Source: Devosia aurantiaca (GTDB lineage Bacteria > Pseudomonadota > Alphaproteobacteria > Rhizobiales > Devosiaceae). Taken from it: a stretch of DNA of 64,000 nt. The stretch spans positions 749,001 through 813,000 of the forward strand of contig NZ_JAALFG010000001.1 of the NCBI RefSeq assembly GCF_011058215.1, read 5' to 3'. Shown piece by piece: positions 27,001 to 36,499 of the stretch. The position numbers were made by a program, and so were the translations under genes. Below the pieces are notes generated by a model that was not told the DNA's origin, did no database searches, and saw only the letters and a list, made by a program, of their open reading frames with translations. How positions within the stretch are numbered: position 1 is the stretch's first letter; every line of letters begins with the position of its first letter.

Positions 27001-28299
27001 TCAGGGCATCAGGCTCTGGGCATTGTCCTGGGCGGCAATCAGCACTTCGGTGACGTCGCCGGTGCCGAGCACGGCTTCGGTCACGGCATCCTTCATCATC
27101 GACTCCGCCTGGCGATAGTTCGGGCCAGGGAAGGCGACGTTTGGCGTGAGGCGCGACAGCTGTTCGAGGTTCGGGCGGATCAGCGGGTGCTCTGCCGTCC
27201 ACGAACCGAGAAATTCAGGGTCATCGACGATGTCGAGACGCAGCGGTAGGTAGCCGATCTTGCTCGTGATGATCGTGTAGCCGTATTTGGACGTCAGGAA
27301 CTTCATCAGCTCGTAGGAAGCGCGCTGCTTGATCGGGTCCTTGGAGAAGCTATAGAGCGCCGAGCCGGAATTGGTGGGCGCGGTCGGCTTGTCGCCAAAG
27401 CCCGGCATGGCGGCGACGCGCAGTTCCCAATTGCCTTCGGAAGCAGTCGAAAGCGTGTTCTGCACGGCGCTCGTGTAAAGGAACATGCCGAGCTGGCCCG
27501 CCGCCATGGCCTCGCTCGGGTTCTGCGGGTCGAGGCGGGCATGGGCGCCGCTATCGACCATGTCGCGCAGCATCTGCACGGCTTCGACGCCTTCGGCATT
27601 GGCAAAGCTCAGCGTGTTGCCGTCGCGCACCGTGCCGCCATTGGACATCAGGATCGCCTGATAAACGAAGGTGCCATCGGCCGGACCATAGGCGCCGGGG
27701 AAGAAGCCTTCGGCATCGGTCTTTTCGACGATGGCTTCGGCTGCGGCCTTGACCTCTTCCCAGGTCTTGGGCGGGTTTTCGGCATCGAGACCCGCGGCGC
27801 GGAAGAGATCCGCGTTATAGAACAGGACGGGGGTCGAGAAGGTATAGGCAAGGCCATAGGTCTTGTCGTCGATCTTGCCCAGGTCTAGCCCGCGCGGGAT
27901 CATGCCATCAGTGAGTTCGGCATAGCCCTCTGGGCCAGCCATGTCTTCGAGCGCGTTGGCGCCCAAGTCGCTGGCGATGTAGTAAAGGTCGCGGAACACG
28001 AGTTGCGCCACGTCTGGCTGCTGGCCGGCGGCCATGTCAGCCTGGAGGCGCGTGACGATCTCATTGGACGGAACGCCGACGGTCTCGACCTTGATATTGG
28101 GGTTTTCTTCTTCGAACTTGGCAATGAGCTCGCGCGTGGCATCGGCGCCGGCGCTCGCGGTTGCGAGGTTGTAGTTGTAGAAGGTGATGGTCACCGGCTC
28201 GGTGATGGCGTCAGCCATCTGAGCGAAGGCAAGCCCCGAAAGGGCGGTGAAGCCGAGGCTCGTGGCGGCCAGGAGCTTTAGGAGATTGCGTCTGATCAT
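27001..28299 (-). CDS. UgpB-like ABC transporter substrate-binding protein, copy 2
   Basis: A 432-residue secreted binding protein with signal sequence MIRRNLLKLLAATSLGFTALSGLAFAQ and the same block order as the copy at 23322 (EPVTITFYNYNLATASAGADATRELIAKFEEENPN, KTYGLAYTFSTPVLFYNADLFR, RPNLEQLSRL, GPNYRQ, NAQSLMP end). No permease or ATPase gene accompanies it, so it probably delivers a second ligand to the transporter encoded at 19627-23270 (inference). Its neighbours are the paralogous phosphodiesterase (25 bases upstream) and phosphatase (downstream). Confidence 0.9.
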   Translation of the reverse strand: MIRRNLLKLLAATSLGFTALSGLAFAQMADAITEPVTITFYNYNLATASAGADATRELIAKFEEENPNIKVETVGVPSNEIVTRLQADMAAGQQPDVAQLVFRDLYYIASDLGANALEDMAGPEGYAELTDGMIPRGLDLGKIDDKTYGLAYTFSTPVLFYNADLFRAAGLDAENPPKTWEEVKAAAEAIVEKTDAEGFFPGAYGPADGTFVYQAILMSNGGTVRDGNTLSFANAEGVEAVQMLRDMVDSGAHARLDPQNPSEAMAAGQLGMFLYTSAVQNTLSTASEGNWELRVAAMPGFGDKPTAPTNSGSALYSFSKDPIKQRASYELMKFLTSKYGYTIITSKIGYLPLRLDIVDDPEFLGSWTAEHPLIRPNLEQLSRLTPNVAFPGPNYRQAESMMKDAVTEAVLGTGDVTEVLIAAQDNAQSLMP

Positions 28300-28323
28300 G
28301 ATCTGGATCCTTGGGGAGAGCGA

Positions 28324-29178
28324 TTAACCGGCGGTCGCTTCGGCCAGGGCCGCTTCCTGCTTCTGGCGCAGGAGCGAGAGGTCGTAGCGGTTGAGTTCGG
28401 TGCGGGTTTGCGGCAGCGGCACAAGCGCCATGGTGAGGCCGGAACGGCGAACGGTGCAGATGCCGAAGGACGCGCCTTCGACCATGCGCAGGACGCCGCT
28501 GGTGAGGATGTCAGTGGCCGCATGCTGGCCCATGCCGACGATCACCGGAATGCCATGCCAGACGGAGAAGCGGTCGTGGTGGATATGTCCGGACAGGATA
28601 GCGAGGATGTTGCGGCCCTTGAGCTGGGCGGCCAGCTGCTGGGATTGGCCGAACTCGATCGTGCGCCAATGGTCCCAGGGCGGCGCATCGCCCAGCGCCG
28701 GCGCATGATGCGCAACGATCAGCTTGGGCAGCTCGGGGTGGCTATCGAGCGTCTCTTCAAGCCAGGCGAACTGTTCCGCTGTCAGCGTGCCGCCGATCTG
28801 TCCGGGCGTCGAGGTGTCGAGCGTGATGATGTGGACGCCATCCATCACCTGCTGGTGGTCATAAGGCGTGTCGAGATCGCTGGTGCGTCCCAGCATACCC
28901 TCATAAAAGCCGGCGCGCGTGTCGTGGTTGCCCAGCGCGTAGATCACCGGCAGGCCCGATGCGCTCATCAGCGCCTTGAGCTGGCGATAACTATCGGCGT
29001 CGCCGCGATTGGTGAGGTCGCCGCTGGCGACGATAAAGCTCGGGACCTGATCCATGGTCGCGATCATCTCGAGCACGCGAGCGAGGGTGGCCGACGTGTC
29101 GCTGAAGAGGTGATCGTCCGGCACGGCTGGATTGCCGACGTGAAGATCGGTCAGGTGAATGAAAGTGGTCTCGGCCAT
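28324..29178 (-). CDS. Calcineurin-like metallophosphoesterase (CpdA/GpdQ-like), copy 2
   Basis: A 284-residue paralogue of the enzyme at 24623. The metal-site motifs are LTDLHVGNPA, VASGDLTNRGD, LGNHDTRAGF, AHHAP and GHIHHDR in the same order and spacing. ATG 29176-29178 is preferred over ATG 29182-29184 by its distance to the upstream GGAG. There is no signal peptide, so it acts in the cytoplasm. It heads the second module (phosphodiesterase - binding protein - phosphatase) and lies 43 bases after the TetR gene at 29222 on the same strand. Confidence 0.9.
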   Translation of the reverse strand: MAETTFIHLTDLHVGNPAVPDDHLFSDTSATLARVLEMIATMDQVPSFIVASGDLTNRGDADSYRQLKALMSASGLPVIYALGNHDTRAGFYEGMLGRTSDLDTPYDHQQVMDGVHIITLDTSTPGQIGGTLTAEQFAWLEETLDSHPELPKLIVAHHAPALGDAPPWDHWRTIEFGQSQQLAAQLKGRNILAILSGHIHHDRFSVWHGIPVIVGMGQHAATDILTSGVLRMVEGASFGICTVRRSGLTMALVPLPQTRTELNRYDLSLLRQKQEAALAEATAG

Positions 29179-29221
29179 GGGCATGCTCCGTTGCTGGAGC
29201 CATGCCTATGCCGCTCGCGTC

Positions 29222-29890
29222 TCAGCCGCGTGACGAGTTTGGAACAGCGTTTGAATTGCCGGGCGGCGTCGTAAACATCGGCGCCGCGGCCGCGATCACC
29301 TGGGCTAGCACGACATCCGCATTGCCGAGGTCAAGCTGATGGTTGGTCAGCTGCTCGGTGCGGCTCCTGTTGCGAGTCATCTGCGAGCGGATGCCCAGGA
29401 GGCAGGACATGCGAAAGCCGATCTCCACATCGCTCAGCCATGGCGCAATGCGGGCAAAGTGAGGGATGAAGACGCGATGATGATCGATATCCTCGATCAT
29501 CGAGCGGAAGATTTCAGGGTTGTCGCTGGCTTGCGCAATGGTGGTGATGTGGCGAAGGACCGCATAATCCGATTGCGGATCAAGGCTCCAGCGGATCGAA
29601 GGTCCGACAAGGGCGGTAATCAGGTGCTCGACCCTCGCCGGTCCAGGGTGGCTGCGTTGCACCGCAGTGTGGAGAAGGGCGAGGCGTTCGGCGTTGAGGC
29701 GGAGGTAGACCCGTTCCGCTACCGAGTAGATCAGCTGTTCAACGCTGCCGAAGTGATAGCTGATGGCGCCGACATTGGTGCCGGCAAGCTGCGCAATGCT
29801 GCGCACCGTGACGGCTTCCGGACGCGCAGATGCTCGCAGCAGCTCTTCGCAGGCAATTTTCAGTCTTTCGGCGGTGTTGGTCTTATTCAT
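29222..29890 (-). CDS. TetR-family regulator
   Basis: A 222-residue TetR protein. The DNA-binding part (about residues 8-55: LKIACEELLRASARPEAVTVRSIAQLAGTNVGAISYHFGSVEQLIYSVAERVYL) has the atypical, slightly degenerate HTH seen in CerR/YbiH-like members. The C-terminal domain is helical with no recognised ligand motif and ends in a Pro/Asn/Ser-rich tail. It lies immediately upstream of the second phosphodiesterase module on the same strand and may control it. Confidence 0.8.
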   Translation of the reverse strand: MNKTNTAERLKIACEELLRASARPEAVTVRSIAQLAGTNVGAISYHFGSVEQLIYSVAERVYLRLNAERLALLHTAVQRSHPGPARVEHLITALVGPSIRWSLDPQSDYAVLRHITTIAQASDNPEIFRSMIEDIDHHRVFIPHFARIAPWLSDVEIGFRMSCLLGIRSQMTRNRSRTEQLTNHQLDLGNADVVLAQVIAAAAPMFTTPPGNSNAVPNSSRG

Positions 29891-29985
29891 GCGATCTTTT
29901 ACCGCTCCGGTCCGGCGGGTGCGAGAGCTGCGCCCTTGTTATAGGTTCCGGCCGCATCTGAATCGAGTGTTTCAAGAGGTAGATC

Positions 29986-30456
29986 GTGGCCCTGGAGATC
30001 GAACGCAAGTTTCTGGTGGTTGGCGACGGCTGGCGCGGGCAGGCACGGACGACGCTGGCGATCACCGATCATCTGATCGCTCGTTTCGAAATGGGCAAGG
30101 CTCGCATCCGGATGTGCAACAATGCCGCGACTTTGACTTTCAAGGGACAGCGCAAGGGGATTTCGCGTAGCGAATACCATATCGATCTCTCGCAGGACGA
30201 GGCCGAAGCGATGATCGCCGAGTTCTCGATGGCGCCACCCTTGCAGAAGCGGCGACACGAGGTGGAGGCAAATGGTCTTGTCTGGCAGGTAGATGAGTTT
30301 GGCGGCTCGCTGAGCGGGCTGGTGACTGCCGATGTGGAACTGCCCAGCGAACAGCACGAGCTTGTTTTGCCTTCGTGGGTGGATCGCGAGATCACGCTGG
30401 ATCGCACTTATAGCTCGAGCACCCTTGCAGCCAAGCTTGCCGAGGAGCAGCGCTGA
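29986..30456 (+). CDS. CYTH-domain protein (class IV adenylate cyclase/thiamine-triphosphatase fold)
   Basis: A 156-residue CYTH protein. The N-terminus MALEIERKFLVVGDGWR carries the ExExK signature that binds the triphosphate and metal ions in the tunnel. Conserved Arg/Lys and Glu strands follow (KARIRMCNNAATLTFKGQ, EYHIDL, RHEVEANGLVWQVDEF, VTADVELPSEQHEL). Family members hydrolyse inorganic triphosphate or thiamine triphosphate, or make cAMP; the short length and lack of a CHAD domain favour a triphosphatase (inference). The start is GTG at 29986 with AAGAGGT upstream. It is single, between a divergent TetR gene and an ABC ATPase. Confidence 0.85.
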   Translation: MALEIERKFLVVGDGWRGQARTTLAITDHLIARFEMGKARIRMCNNAATLTFKGQRKGISRSEYHIDLSQDEAEAMIAEFSMAPPLQKRRHEVEANGLVWQVDEFGGSLSGLVTADVELPSEQHELVLPSWVDREITLDRTYSSSTLAAKLAEEQR

Positions 30457-30520
30457 GCAATTTGGGCGCAGGTGACAGCTTTGTCGCCAAAGAGTCATGT
30501 TGACGACCTAATGGCGGCAA

Positions 30521-31537
30521 ATGACCGCCGTTAAACTTAAGGCCGTGAGCAAAAGCTTCGGCGACAGCCTTGTGCTCAACGACATTTCGCTCTCTCTCGC
30601 GACCGGCTCGTTCACCGCTTTGCTTGGTCCTTCAGGCTGCGGAAAGACGACGCTTTTGCGGCTGATTGCCGGGTTCGAGCAACCCAGCACCGGCGCCGTG
30701 GTGTTCGACGGCGTGACGATGGCGGATGGGAAGCACTCGGTGCCGCCAGAGAAGCGGTCTGTGGGGATCGTCTTTCAGTCCTATGCGCTCTGGCCGCATA
30801 TGAGTGTCGCCGGCAATGTCGCGTATCCACTCAAGGGTCTGGGGCTTTCGCGGGAGACGATCCGCGCCCGTGTAGACGAGGCCCTGGCCATGGTCGCGCT
30901 TCGTGGCTTTGGCGATCAGCATGTGGATTCGCTGTCGGGTGGACAGCGGCAGCGCGTTGCCCTGGCACGATGCCTGGTCAATGGCACCAAGCTCATCCTC
31001 CTTGATGAACCGCTTGCTAATCTCGACGTGCATTTGCGCGCTTCGATGCTCGATGTGTTTGCCGATATTCACCAGCGCACCGGCGCCACTATCGTCTTTG
31101 TGACGCACGACCAGTCCGAGGCCCTGGCCTTGGCGGACACGGTGGTGGTGCTCGACGGTGGGCGCATCCAGCAGTCTGGGCGCCCCGAAACGATCTATGC
31201 AGAGCCCGCAAATGCGATGGTAGCCGGCTTCGTCGGCGATGGTAGGGTGATTGAGGCCGATGTTCGCGGCGGGATGGCAAGGCTGGGGCCGATAGATTTT
31301 TCCGTACGTGGCGTCGGTGAGGGAAGGCAACAGCTTCTGGTCCGGCCGCACGCGATACGGACCACATCCGATGGCTTGCCGGTGCGGGTGGAGCGCCGGC
31401 GCTATAGTGGAACCGGTTACGAGACGATGCTGCGCCTCGACGACGGCGCCATGCTGATCGCTGATCTCGCGGAGAGGGTAGAGATCGGCTCCGCCATCAG
31501 CATTGCGATCGACGACGCCTGGATCGTGCCACGCTAG
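30521..31537 (+). CDS. Fe3+/polyamine-type ABC transporter ATP-binding protein
   Basis: A 338-residue ATPase: Walker A GPSGCGKTTLL (about residues 37-47), Q-loop FQSYALWPHMSV, signature LSGGQRQRVALARCL, Walker B LILLDEPLANLDVHLR, H-loop VTHDQSEALALAD, and a C-terminal TOBE domain (about 255-335). It resembles FbpC/PotA. The only partner nearby is the convergent, 5'-truncated permease at 31543, five bases past its stop; no binding protein gene is present. The system may thus be a non-functional remnant or use parts encoded elsewhere. Confidence 0.85.
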   Translation: MTAVKLKAVSKSFGDSLVLNDISLSLATGSFTALLGPSGCGKTTLLRLIAGFEQPSTGAVVFDGVTMADGKHSVPPEKRSVGIVFQSYALWPHMSVAGNVAYPLKGLGLSRETIRARVDEALAMVALRGFGDQHVDSLSGGQRQRVALARCLVNGTKLILLDEPLANLDVHLRASMLDVFADIHQRTGATIVFVTHDQSEALALADTVVVLDGGRIQQSGRPETIYAEPANAMVAGFVGDGRVIEADVRGGMARLGPIDFSVRGVGEGRQQLLVRPHAIRTTSDGLPVRVERRRYSGTGYETMLRLDDGAMLIADLAERVEIGSAISIAIDDAWIVPR

Positions 31538-31542
31538 GCGGG

Positions 31543-32574
31543 TTACCGCCAGGGCAAGACATTGGCGGGCAGTCTGTCCTTCAGGCGGTCGAGCAGCAGC
31601 AGTAGGGCCACGACAACCGCTACCGTGATGACAGCGATGGCGGAGGCCTGCGTCGAAAGGCCCGCTTCTTCAAGCGAAAACAGTATGACGCCAAGGGTTT
31701 CGTTGCGGTTGGACCAGAGGAGGGCTGAAACCGTCAGCTCGTTGTAGGCGCTCATAAAGACCAGCAAGGCGCCTGCCGTCGCCGCTGGTGCCGCAAGCGG
31801 CAGGGTTATGGTGACAAGACGCCGGAACGAGCCGACGCCGGCAGCTGCAGCTGCCTCGGTCATCTGCGGCGGGATATTGCCAAGGGCGGCATCGACAGGG
31901 CGCAGGGCTAGCGCGGCGAACCGCATGAGATAGGCGATAAGAATGATCCAGGGCGTGTTGTATAGGCTGCCAATCAGCGGCAGCGGCCGCAGGAACAGGA
32001 GAATGCAGGCAACGGCGAGGACGATGCCGGGCAGTGCGTAGGGGAGATCGATCAAGCCATTCAGTGCCTGGCGCAGGCGGAAGGGCAAGCTGCGGAGGCT
32101 GAGGCCCACGGGGATGGCCAATATTGCAAGCACCAGCGCTGCTAGGGCTGACAGGTAGAAAGAATTGACGAAGGCACGGATCGTCGATGCCTGGCGGAAC
32201 AGAACCTCCGCATAGTTGTCGAGCGTCAGCGTCGTCAGGCTGAGCCGGACGCCATAGGCTGGAACCAGCGAGGTCGTGACCAGAGCCAGGAGCGGCAGGA
32301 CCGTGAGCGTCCCGATCAGCGCCAGGGCGAACAATCCGACGGGCCAGGACCAAGGTCTGAGCTGGAAGCGCGCCGGCATCCCGGTCGTGATCGGCTGGTC
32401 GGTGCGGCTGGCGGCGAGAGACTGCGTTGCGATCCCGGCCAGCGCGATGGTGGCGATGATCAGCGACAGCATGGCCATCTGCGGCAAGCCATTCTGGAGC
32501 GCCACGCCACCTTTCTCGACATGGAAACAAGGATAGCGATGTGGAAGCAGATCTCCGCTATTAACTCGTAACAC
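31543..32574 (-). pseudogene. Fe3+-type ABC permease, 5'-truncated
   Basis: 343 residues are open, but only residues from about 33 on are family-like. They contain one BPD_transp_1 domain with the loop MTEAAAAAGVGSFRRLVTITLPLAAPAA (about 243-270). Fe3+-type permeases of this kind usually have two such domains in about 550 residues. Here the first half is missing and the frame opens with MLRVNSGDLLPHRYPCFHVEKGG, which is not membrane-like. The junction is at about 32480-32520. The upstream 250 bases show no gene. A truncated, probably inactive partner of the ATPase at 30521. Confidence 0.65.
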
Positions 32575-32822
32575 CTGACAGCGAACGTTCCATGGAATTC
32601 GGTAGATGTTTCGATGTCAGACGACCCCAAAAGCGGCCATTCACGGTGTTGGCAGCTCTACCCAAAAGCTGCCGTGGCGCAGAAACGCTAATGTAACTAG
32701 AAGGCGCTCGGGTGGTCTTGATCGCGGTCGACTGCCTGGCCGCACTGCCGCTTGGCCGGCTGATCGTCACTGCCCTTGTCAACAAATCACGTCTGGCAAA
32801 ACCGCCGCCAAGCCCCACCAAG
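32575..32822. other. Gene-free stretch at the truncation junction
   Basis: No convincing gene on either strand; small open frames are low-complexity and lack binding sites. It lies between the broken permease and the frameshifted epoxide hydrolase and is probably debris of the rearrangement that removed the front of the permease and its binding protein. Confidence 0.45.
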
Positions 32823-33974
32823 CTAATTAGCAATTTCGGCGCGAAACGCCCTTAGATCGTCAATTAATGTCTGCGGCTCTTCGAGCGCCGCAAAGTGCCC
32901 CCACGATCTTGGATATCGATCCATCGGACGATGGTGTTTTCTTCCTCGGCCGCGAAGCGCAGTCCGATGTCGTGGGCAAACTGGATGGCCGCTGTGGGAA
33001 CACCAGAATTCCTTGGCTTTTCAGCCTGCCAGTCCTTGTTGCGCATATCCGACGTAAGCTGCCGAACCTGCACTTTTGGTGAACCAGTAGAGCGAGGCAT
33101 TGGCGAAAACAAACTCGCTGCCAAGAATTTCGGCTGCGGGTTTTTCTTCTGGCCAACTCCACGCCTGCAGCTTGTCGTAGATCCACGCAAATTGGGCGGC
33201 CGGACTATCAACAAGCATTTCGCCGACAAGGCCCGGACGGGTGCTTTGCAAGGAGATGTAGCCAAATTCTTTTTGCATGAATTCGCCAACACGGCGCAGC
33301 CGGTCCTGTTCAAACGGGGTCAGTTTGGCCTTCTGCTTCTCGTCGACCTCCGAAACGAAGCCGCCCAAGGCTCCGTTCACATGGACGGCAATAACATGCT
33401 CCAGTGCAACGCGGCCCATTTCCGGCGCTACGCCTGCACCGATATCGCCTCCTTGAACCATATAGCTTTCGTAGCCCAGGCTGTTCATCAAGTCGGCAAA
33501 TACGGTTGCGATGCGTGTAGTGGTCCACCCCTCGCTGTTTAGAGGCGTCGAAAACCCGAAACCAGGCAGAGCAGGAATCACGAGATCGAAGGCATCCTCG
33601 CTGCTGCCGCCATGCTTGGTCGGGTCGGTCAGGGGACCGATAAGGTGCTCGAATTCCAGAACCGAACCTGGCCAGCCATGAATGAGCATCAACGGCGTGG
33701 CGCCGGCATGGGCAGACTTCACATGGAAAAAGTGGATGTCCTGCCCATCAATTTCAGCAAGGAACTGAGGAATTTTATTGAGCCGCGTCTCAGTTGCTCT
33801 CCAATCATGTTGTGACCAAAGATCGAGGAGGCGTGCGACTTCGGAGACGGGCAGGCCGGTCTGCAATTCATCGCCGGGCAGTGCAGAAGGGAGCCGTACA
33901 TGCGCGATCCGGGCAGTGAGATCGTCGATGTCGCGCTGCGGGATACTGATCTTGAATGGCTTGATCTCAGGCAA
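32823..33974 (-). pseudogene. Epoxide hydrolase (EphB/microsomal-type alpha/beta-hydrolase), two frameshifts
   Basis: Start TTG at 33972-33974 (GGGAGA binding site) gives the family opening LPEIKPFKISIPQRDIDDLTARI, then LMLIHGWPGS (oxyanion HGWP), PALPGFGFSTPL, and VQGGDIGAGVAPEMG with the nucleophile Asp. The frame breaks at about 33034 after YVGYAQQ. The next part (GVPTAAIQFAHDIGLRF ... NTIVRWIDI) is in another frame, and the end (HFAALEEPQTLIDDLRAFRAEIAN) is back in the first frame after a CCCCC run at 32898-32902. The two shifts cancel out. Without them the protein would be about 383 residues, the normal length. The enzyme adds water to epoxides. Indel errors are likely, though decay cannot be excluded. 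Confidence 0.75.
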
Positions 33975-34171
33975 GGCATATTCTCCCGATTGTTCGCGTC
34001 GCGGTTGGTATTCGGCGTGGCTTCGCGCACGATAAGGGTTTGCATTCAGCAAGTTGATGGCGCCGGTGCGGCGGGGTATTTACTCCAGAAGCGGGATCGC
34101 AAATAACCGTTGCTAAAAAGCGCTTGAAATACCACAGATGGGATAGGTTTCTTCACATCGGGAGTAGTTGG

Positions 34172-34921
34172 ATGGTGCGAACGGTCATGGCAGCGAGCAC
34201 CGATTTCGACCGTCTTGATCATTCCCGTACCGAGAGGATGTTCTGGCGCACGTTCAAAGACATCATCAGCACGGAAGGCTTGGATTTTTATATTTTTCTT
34301 TGGCAACGTCCGGGCACGCCACTCTTCCATCGCTCCAACTTGCATCGCTCCAACTTGCCAGCAGAGTTTTATGCCGGTGCGGAGCACGATCCATTCCTCA
34401 AATACTGCTGCAATACGATGGGCGTAACGCTTGCTGGCGCGGACTTCTCCCTGCGGCGAGCAGTGTTGACCCGCGAAGAAAACGCTTTCGTTGAACTTAC
34501 CGCACAGGCCGGTTGGCGGTCGGGCATTGCCATCCCTGTTCAGACTAAACGTCACCGCGATTTCGGCGGTTTCAACCTTGGATCAAGCATGGCAGGGCCT
34601 GCCTTTGAGGCTGCGGTGCAACCACGGATAGACCGACTGCGAGCGCTTTGCTTTTACGCATTTCGGGTACTGGAGCAACGCGTTTGGTTCCTCGAAAGCT
34701 TAGGTCGACAGAAATTTGAATTATCTGGTTTGACGAGCCGCCAGCGGGAGGTGGCCGTCCTTTTGGGGGAAGGACTGGATCGCGACGCCATATCGCAAAG
34801 GCTCGGCAATTCGGTCCAAACCGTCGCGACCCACCAGAAGGCCATTTACAAGCGTCTGGATGTACGGTCACAGCGAGAACTTATGCAGCTATTGCGTACG
34901 GACACGCCCAAGGCGGATTGA
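34172..34921 (+). CDS. LuxR-family transcriptional regulator with autoinducer-binding-like domain
   Basis: A 249-residue regulator. The N-terminal roughly 160 residues resemble an autoinducer-binding domain (FWRTFKDIISTEGLDFYIFLWQ ... AGADFSLRRAVLTREENAFVELTAQAGWRSGIAIPVQ). The C-terminal GerE-type HTH is LTSRQREVAVLLGEGLDRDAISQRLGNSVQTVATHQKAIYKRLDVRSQREL. ATG 34172 with GGGAGTAG upstream is chosen; ATG 34124 would add 16 residues. No luxI-type synthase is in the window, so it is a LuxR solo. It is divergent from the epoxide hydrolase gene. Confidence 0.85.
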   Translation: MVRTVMAASTDFDRLDHSRTERMFWRTFKDIISTEGLDFYIFLWQRPGTPLFHRSNLHRSNLPAEFYAGAEHDPFLKYCCNTMGVTLAGADFSLRRAVLTREENAFVELTAQAGWRSGIAIPVQTKRHRDFGGFNLGSSMAGPAFEAAVQPRIDRLRALCFYAFRVLEQRVWFLESLGRQKFELSGLTSRQREVAVLLGEGLDRDAISQRLGNSVQTVATHQKAIYKRLDVRSQRELMQLLRTDTPKAD

Positions 34922-35016
34922 GTCCGCTTCAACTCTGCTTCTCCCAAAAGCTGCCTTTCCGCTTCCCACCCCGAAGCCGCTGAGCGGCAGTCGATTCATT
35001 GCTGGTTTTGATCTCC

Positions 35017-35042
35017 ATCGCCGGCATTCGCCTGCCGGCGAT
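35017..35042. terminator. Hairpin between convergent luxR-type and MFS genes
   Basis: ATCGCCGGCA (35017-35026) and TGCCGGCGAT (35033-35042) form a perfect 10-bp stem with a 6-base loop between the two convergent genes. T-runs are weak on both sides, so termination is likely but not certain. Confidence 0.5.
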
Positions 35043-35091
35043 AAAGATAGTCCGGAACGCCCGCACGAATAGCAGGGCTTGCCAGATAGAC

Positions 35092-36264
35092 CTATTTGGA
35101 GAAGCCGCCCCGTTCGTTTGCGGCGTTTGGGCCGAGCAGGCCAACAAGGCAAACTAGAACCGCCACCATCAGTATGGCACCAGACAGTCCGACCTGGCTG
35201 GCGAGCGGCCCTATGACTGCTGGACCGACCAGTATTCCGGCATAGCCCAGCGTGGCGGCAGCAGAGATCGCGAGGTTAGCAGGCATATCACCATTGCGAG
35301 CGGCGGCAGAAAACAGAACGGGGACAATGTTGGCCGCGCCTAGTCCCACTGCAGCAAAGCCGGCGAGGACCAACCATTCTGACGGGGCGATGACTGTGAG
35401 GGCAAATCCACCGGCAGCCAGAAGACTACCGATCACCAGGGTGGGCGTACCGCCCAGCCGACTCACGGTGGCGTCGCCGGTGAGCCGGCCGATCGTCATG
35501 GCGATGGCAAAAACAGAATAACCAATACCCGCCTGTGCGACGGCGACATTGTGGGTGCGGATCAGGAACAGCGCACCCCAGTCGAGGACGACACCTTCGG
35601 CAAGAAACATCACAAAGCACAAGAAGCCTATGACCACAATTTGCCCTCTGGGCATCACGACCATGGGTGCTTTGTCACCACCCGCTTCGACGGAGAGCTG
35701 AGGCGCCGCCAAAGCTAGGAGCGCGACCAGTATGGCGCTGATCGCAAATGTCGCCAGCAGGGCCGATGCGCCGGCGTAGAGAGCGAGGCTCATACCCCCG
35801 GCGCCGATGATGCTACCAAGCGTGAACAGGCCGTGGAAGCCGGACATGAGATTGAGGTCCATGTCCCGTTCCACATTGGCGCCCTGGATATTCATCGCCA
35901 CATCGACTGAGCCGATGCTGGCGCCAAAGACCGCCAGAGCCACAGCCAATACCGCAAAGGAATCCGATAAGGCCAGACAAGGCAGCGTGGCGGCAACTAT
36001 CAAGGCGGCGGTTACGATGACTTTGCGACAGCCGTGGCGGCCTGCCAGTGTTCCGGCCATCGGCATGGCGATAATCGACCCTAGCCCCAGAAAGAGCAGG
36101 ATCAGACCCAATTGGGCGTCGTCCACCCCCAGTCGCTGTTTGGCATAGGGTACCAGCGGTGCCCAGCTGGCCAGGCCGATGCCAGCGAGCAGGAAGATCA
36201 TGCGCGTCGCCATGGCTGGGGATGATCTTGCCCGGTCGAGCCTCGTGAGCAATCGCAATCCCAC
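35092..36264 (-). CDS. MFS transporter (YbjJ-like)
   Basis: A 390-residue inner-membrane transporter with 12 predicted helices in two halves. The family feature GTLAGRHGCRKVI (about residues 74-86) is the conserved loop between helices 2 and 3, and GRLTGDATVSRLGG marks the matching loop in the second half. The fucose-permease/YbjJ-like subfamily exports or imports small hydrophilic compounds; the substrate is unknown. The start is GTG at 36262-36264 with GAGGGAG upstream. It stands alone. Confidence 0.85.
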   Translation of the reverse strand: MGLRLLTRLDRARSSPAMATRMIFLLAGIGLASWAPLVPYAKQRLGVDDAQLGLILLFLGLGSIIAMPMAGTLAGRHGCRKVIVTAALIVAATLPCLALSDSFAVLAVALAVFGASIGSVDVAMNIQGANVERDMDLNLMSGFHGLFTLGSIIGAGGMSLALYAGASALLATFAISAILVALLALAAPQLSVEAGGDKAPMVVMPRGQIVVIGFLCFVMFLAEGVVLDWGALFLIRTHNVAVAQAGIGYSVFAIAMTIGRLTGDATVSRLGGTPTLVIGSLLAAGGFALTVIAPSEWLVLAGFAAVGLGAANIVPVLFSAAARNGDMPANLAISAAATLGYAGILVGPAVIGPLASQVGLSGAILMVAVLVCLVGLLGPNAANERGGFSK

Positions 36265-36499
36265 ATGTCTCCCTCGTCCCTGACCCTAGCCTACAGGCAA
36301 ATGGGCTGCAGTCATCAGACGTGGCCCGGATTTTCCCATCCGCGTCCGGAGCCAATTTCTCCCGTTCCGTTCACCCCTGCCGGGTCCGTTCGGTGGGTCC
36401 TGGTCAACAGAACGGCATTGACGCTCTCGGCACACGACGGCCATCACGACGTGGCTTCGCAATGCTGCCGCCCATATGTCGATAACTGCTTGGTCTCGA

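Noticed and set aside
32575-32822. Possible insertion-sequence remnant at the broken permease
   Set aside because: No transposase motif, terminal inverted repeat or target duplication could be seen.
34124-34171. Upstream ATG for the LuxR-type gene
   Set aside because: ATG at 34172 has a GGGAGT ribosome binding site, whereas 34124 has none that is convincing.
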